From: Amycolatopsis iheyensis | GTDB lineage: Bacteria > Actinomycetota > Actinomycetes > Mycobacteriales > Pseudonocardiaceae | Direction of reading: 5' to 3' | Length of the DNA stretch: 64,000 nucleotides | NCBI RefSeq assembly: GCF_024703995.1 | Contig: NZ_JAMXQV010000012.1 | Location: forward strand, 186,001-250,000 | Shown: one piece after another, positions 62,201-64,000 of the stretch | How positions within the stretch are numbered: position 1 is the stretch's first letter | Layout: every line of letters begins with the position of its first letter | Program-made: the position numbers and the translations under genes | The notes under the pieces: model-generated | What the model saw: only the letters and a program-made list of their open reading frames with translations | Told to the model about the DNA's origin: nothing | The model's database searches: none

Positions 62201-62354
62201 CCGAGCTGCCGCCACGGCCGGTGCCGATCAGCGGTTCGACGTACGCCGAAGGGTCGCCGACCAGCGGTGACAACGTTGTCGGAGCCGCCGAAGCGACCGC
62301 GGGCACCCCGATCACCGCCGTCGCGACCAGCGCCGCCATGAACTTGTATCGCAC
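59217..62354 (-). CDS. Secreted GH92 alpha-1,2-mannosidase-like protein
   Basis: 1045 residues from GTG at 62354, which has GGGAGG five bases upstream; an ATG at 62375 is less well placed. Signal peptide MRYKFMAALVATAVIGVPAV with SAAP cleavage. GH92 N-domain: PFGMMQFSPDTQG and SLDHASVGCNAFGDVPLLPV (quoted in part). Catalytic domain: RHQYANFSDWDTYRSLAPLH, GGWWPRWPMANAYTGQMTGD, and GNAAQYTWLVPQDPAGLVTA (each in part), also GNEPDFGVPFLYDHVGQPW. The last ~300 residues are beta-rich modules (NEW3-type, then a DNVVPAGQTVRV domain). A calcium-dependent exo-mannosidase acting on mannans or glycoproteins outside the cell is expected. Confidence 0.9.
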   Translation of the reverse strand: MRYKFMAALVATAVIGVPAVASAAPTTLSPLVGDPSAYVEPLIGTGRGGSSVGEINNFPGPAAPFGMMQFSPDTQGAYAGYQYHSDQIRGFSLDHASVGCNAFGDVPLLPVTGDVGSAPWDRTEHFGHDGEQAEPGYYAVTLADSNVRAELTATTRTGLATFTYPAGSTPQVLVKGGASLAGNSHADLKITGDREVSGSATTGNFCGKGNKYTVYYDITFDQPFTAHGTWDGSSVKPGTDSVDSPRAGAYLTFGTSTVRAKVSMSYVGVDGAKANAAAEVPGFDFAAVRKSTRDKWTQALGKIRVAGRDTAQLKTFYTALYRSLMHPNTFDDVDGRYIGFDNQVRTLPVGRHQYANFSDWDTYRSLAPLHAMLFPKEASDMAQSLTNDAVQGGWWPRWPMANAYTGQMTGDSSVALISNLYAFGARDFDVKTALKYLVKGATSVDETPGAYQERRGIADYVARGYLPNNDASRGDHARVGASITLEWAIDDFAIAQFAQGIGDRDVAREFGRRGQNWQNIFNPLTGYLQPRAQDGRFPDGPAYVPPPPGKFGQDGFDEGNAAQYTWLVPQDPAGLVTAMGGPALVSQRLDTFFQKLNVGPNEPNMWAGNEPDFGVPFLYDHVGQPWKTQQVVREIATTLFSATPDGEPGNDDLGAQSSWYVWAALGIYPATPGTPDLVVASPLFERAVLSLPGGRTIDIHAPRAPATYVHSLSLNGQDWDRTYLPVNTARDGGRLDFSLVSTPDKRWAAGSPPPSYRDSEKPFLASTTNQVVVAPGSTGEATVSAQRLSGHDRSLEIGTRAPAGISVTGPRQLRLDDRTGSGTAKLSVSVAAGTPEGYYQVPVTVRSGSTSVPGSLIVLVAPAGGLAAAYSNVGISDDGDTGSADIDGAGNSLSRQALAAAGLVGGRAGQAAGTTFTWPAAPAGRPDNVVPAGQTVRVAGTRLSFIGTASNGDHRASTTVTFTDGTTAQADLSFGDWVFPGGGTDPVFGNTLVARTDHRNQPGGQGGGASVYATTPFDAPAGKTIASVTLPTDPDLHVFAIGSAG

Positions 62355-62498
62355 CGTGCCTCCCAGAGCTGTCATCCGACCTTTACCGCCGCACGACCCC
62401 GGGTCAACACTTTGACAAAGACCTGGCTCGTGTCCGGAGGTGTGAAGATCCGGTCAGGATCGGGTGGTGACGGTGTCAGGACGCCTAACCTCGGTGCC

Positions 62499-63194
62499 GT
62501 GTGCGCACGTGTACTGGTCGCCGAGGACGACGAGAAGCAGGCCGAGGTCCTCCGGCTCTACCTCGAGAGCGAAGGCCACACCGTGGTGCTGGCCGCGGAC
62601 GGCCGCGCGGCCCTCGACGAAGCCCGCCGCGACCGGCCCGACCTGCTGGTCCTCGACGTGATGATGCCCGAGGTCGACGGCCTCGACGTCTGCCGGATCC
62701 TGCGGGGCGAGTCCGACGTCGCGGTGCTGATGCTCACCGCCCGGGCCACCGAGGAGGACCTGCTGCTCGGCCTCGACCTCGGCGCGGACGACTACCTGAC
62801 CAAGCCCTACAGCCCGCGTGAGCTGATGGCCCGCGTCCGGACGCTGCTGCGGCGGACCTCGACGCACCGCGAACCCCCCGACACGGCGTTGCGGGCCGGC
62901 GCGCTGCGGGTCGACCCGGTGCGGCACGAGGTGTCGGTCGACGGCCGCCCGGTGGAGACGACGCCGGGTGAGTTCCAGCTGCTCGAGACGCTGATCCGGC
63001 AGCCGGGCCGGGTGTTCACGCGGCGGCAGCTGCTGGAGCTCACCCGCGGCGACGACCGGTTCGTGTCCACCCGGATCATCGACGTCCACGTGCTCAACCT
63101 GCGCAAGAAGCTCGAGCCCGACCCGCAGCACCCCGTCTACCTGCGGACCGTGTTCGGCGTCGGGTACAAGCTGACGGCGGAAAATGACACGTAG
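62499..63194 (+). CDS. OmpR/PhoB-family response regulator
   Basis: 231 residues from GTG at 62499. Receiver domain ~1-115 with acidic D10/D11, phospho-acceptor D53 (LLVLDVMMPEVDG) and K102 (DDYLTKPYSP). The winged-helix DNA-binding domain ~130-228 has TPGEFQLLETLIRQPGRVFT, STRIIDVHVLNLRKKLEPD and RTVFGVGYKL. The upstream in-frame extension to 62412 has no family match. No ribosome site is seen, so the mRNA may be leaderless. Translationally coupled to the kinase gene (11-base overlap). Confidence 0.92.
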   Translation: MCARVLVAEDDEKQAEVLRLYLESEGHTVVLAADGRAALDEARRDRPDLLVLDVMMPEVDGLDVCRILRGESDVAVLMLTARATEEDLLLGLDLGADDYLTKPYSPRELMARVRTLLRRTSTHREPPDTALRAGALRVDPVRHEVSVDGRPVETTPGEFQLLETLIRQPGRVFTRRQLLELTRGDDRFVSTRIIDVHVLNLRKKLEPDPQHPVYLRTVFGVGYKLTAENDT

Positions 63195-64000
63195 CTTTCC
63201 CCGCCGACGCAGTCTCGTCGTCCGGCTGACGGCGGTCTCGCTGCTGATCGCGCTGGGCTCGATCGCCGCGACCGCGTGGCTGGCCGTGCAGACCACCACG
63301 CGCGCGATCCAGCAGGAACAGGGCCAGGCCCTCTCCGGCGACGCGACGATCTACACCGAGGTGCTCGGCTTCGCGGCGGCCAACCACACCTGGGACCAGG
63401 TCGGCCCCAAGCTGCGCGCGCTGTCCGAGCAGACCGGCCGCCGCGTCGTGCTGACCACCCTCGACCGCCGGGTGCTCGGCGACTCCGGCGGCGCGCCGGT
63501 GACGCTGCCGGTGAAAGCGACCGCGTCGGTCGACCCGCTGCACGTCGACCCCGTGCTGCTGCCCCAGGCCGGGACCAGCGGCATCGACCCGCGCGCGGTC
63601 GGCCCGTTCCGGCTGCCGCCCGACGAGCGCGCCGACCTCGACGGCCTGGCCAAGAAGGCGGTGGCCTGCCTCGACGCGATGGGCATCACCGGGCAGGTGC
63701 GGGAGTCACCGAGCGGGCGGGCGCAGCTCACCGGGGCCGACCCGCTCAGCGTCCGCTACTTCGCGGCCAAGTGCGGGATCTACGAGCTGGCCGAGGCGAC
63801 GCCGACCGAGCAGGCCGCGCTCGACAGCCTCAACGAAGCCGTGAACCGCTGTCTGGGGAACCAGGGCGCGGAGCCGGTGAAGCTGGGTCTCGACCTCGAA
63901 GCGCTCGGGGTCGCGGACCAGGGGCCGAGCCAGGGCTGCCTCGACTCGGCCCGCCGTGAGCAGCTGACGCCGTTCGTCGCGCCACCCGCGTTGCTCTTCA
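63184..64000 (+). CDS. Sensor histidine kinase (partial, runs off the right edge)
   Basis: ATG at 63184. The first ~272 residues are present. MTRSFPRRRSLVVRLTAVSL begins a cytoplasmic tail and first membrane span (LLIALGSIAATAWLAVQTTT). An extracytoplasmic sensor region follows with three Cys pairs spaced as AVACLDAMGIT, AAKCGIYELA, VNRCLGNQGA and QGCLDSARR. The HAMP and kinase core lie beyond the window. Its signal is unknown; the Cys-containing loop suggests a disulphide-stabilised sensor. Partner of the response regulator immediately upstream. Confidence 0.85.
   Translation, partial: MTRSFPRRRSLVVRLTAVSLLIALGSIAATAWLAVQTTTRAIQQEQGQALSGDATIYTEVLGFAAANHTWDQVGPKLRALSEQTGRRVVLTTLDRRVLGDSGGAPVTLPVKATASVDPLHVDPVLLPQAGTSGIDPRAVGPFRLPPDERADLDGLAKKAVACLDAMGITGQVRESPSGRAQLTGADPLSVRYFAAKCGIYELAEATPTEQAALDSLNEAVNRCLGNQGAEPVKLGLDLEALGVADQGPSQGCLDSARREQLTPFVAPPALLF

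Overview
The window is very high in GC and densely packed. Genes often start with GTG and are joined by 1-4 base GTGA/ATGA stop-start overlaps. It carries SARP/AfsR-type regulators, an NRPS cluster, GH3 and GH92 exo-enzymes and a DUF222/HNH protein. Together these point to a filamentous actinomycete, most likely Pseudonocardiaceae (Amycolatopsis-like). The genus is an inference. No rRNA, tRNA or CRISPR array was seen.

Region 1 (1-11026) is a choline to glycine betaine to serine catabolic locus. An APC permease and a GMC choline dehydrogenase (BetA) with betaine aldehyde dehydrogenase (BetB) make glycine betaine. A Rieske oxygenase, with a separate Rieske ferredoxin and an FAD/NAD reductase, would demethylate it. 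A sarcosine oxidase beta-type flavoprotein (cut by the left edge) and serine hydroxymethyltransferase finish the route to glycine and serine. A GntR/FCD and a TetR regulator sit in divergent positions, and several palindromes lie between genes. A 54-bp inverted repeat built of 21-bp units lies at 3867-3991.

Region 2 (11065-18797) holds a lone Imm5-like putative immunity protein, an epoxide hydrolase divergent from a CGNR zinc-finger regulator with repeated operators between them, an unknown coiled-coil/membrane pair, and a branched-chain 2-oxoacid dehydrogenase operon (E1alpha, E1beta, E2) divergent from its Lrp-type regulator.

Region 3 (18800-43400, all minus strand) is an NRPS gene cluster. 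Reading 5' to 3' it runs: AfsR-like and SARP regulators, glutamate mutase S and E subunits, an AsnRS-like synthetase without an anticodon domain, an FMN glutamate-synthase-like protein, an MbtH-adenylation fusion, a free MbtH, NRPS A-T-C-T, NRPS C-A-T (serine code), NRPS C-A-T-TE, an MFS exporter, a T-C didomain, and a TauD-type oxygenase. Nearly every junction from the mutase onward is translationally coupled. The logic suggests a short peptide containing 3-methylaspartate or aspartate and serine, with beta-hydroxylation by the TauD enzyme. The terminal thioesterase has Cys instead of Ser in its nucleophile motif and seems to lack the usual His.

Region 4 (43642-45251) is the most unusual locus: a 46-residue secreted peptide ending in CxxC, followed by SdpA-like and SdpB-like membrane proteins. 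It looks like an actinobacterial relative of the Bacillus sporulation-delaying-protein toxin system, without a recognisable SdpC.

Region 5 (45392-64000) has a secreted GH3 glucosidase, a ribose-type sugar ABC importer divergent from an SDR, a GMC-like flavoprotein and an IclR regulator, a 4 x 118-bp tandem repeat, a DUF222/HNH protein, an AT-richer small lipoprotein gene, a PucR-type regulator divergent from a secreted lipase, a GH92 mannosidase, and a two-component system whose kinase runs off the right edge.
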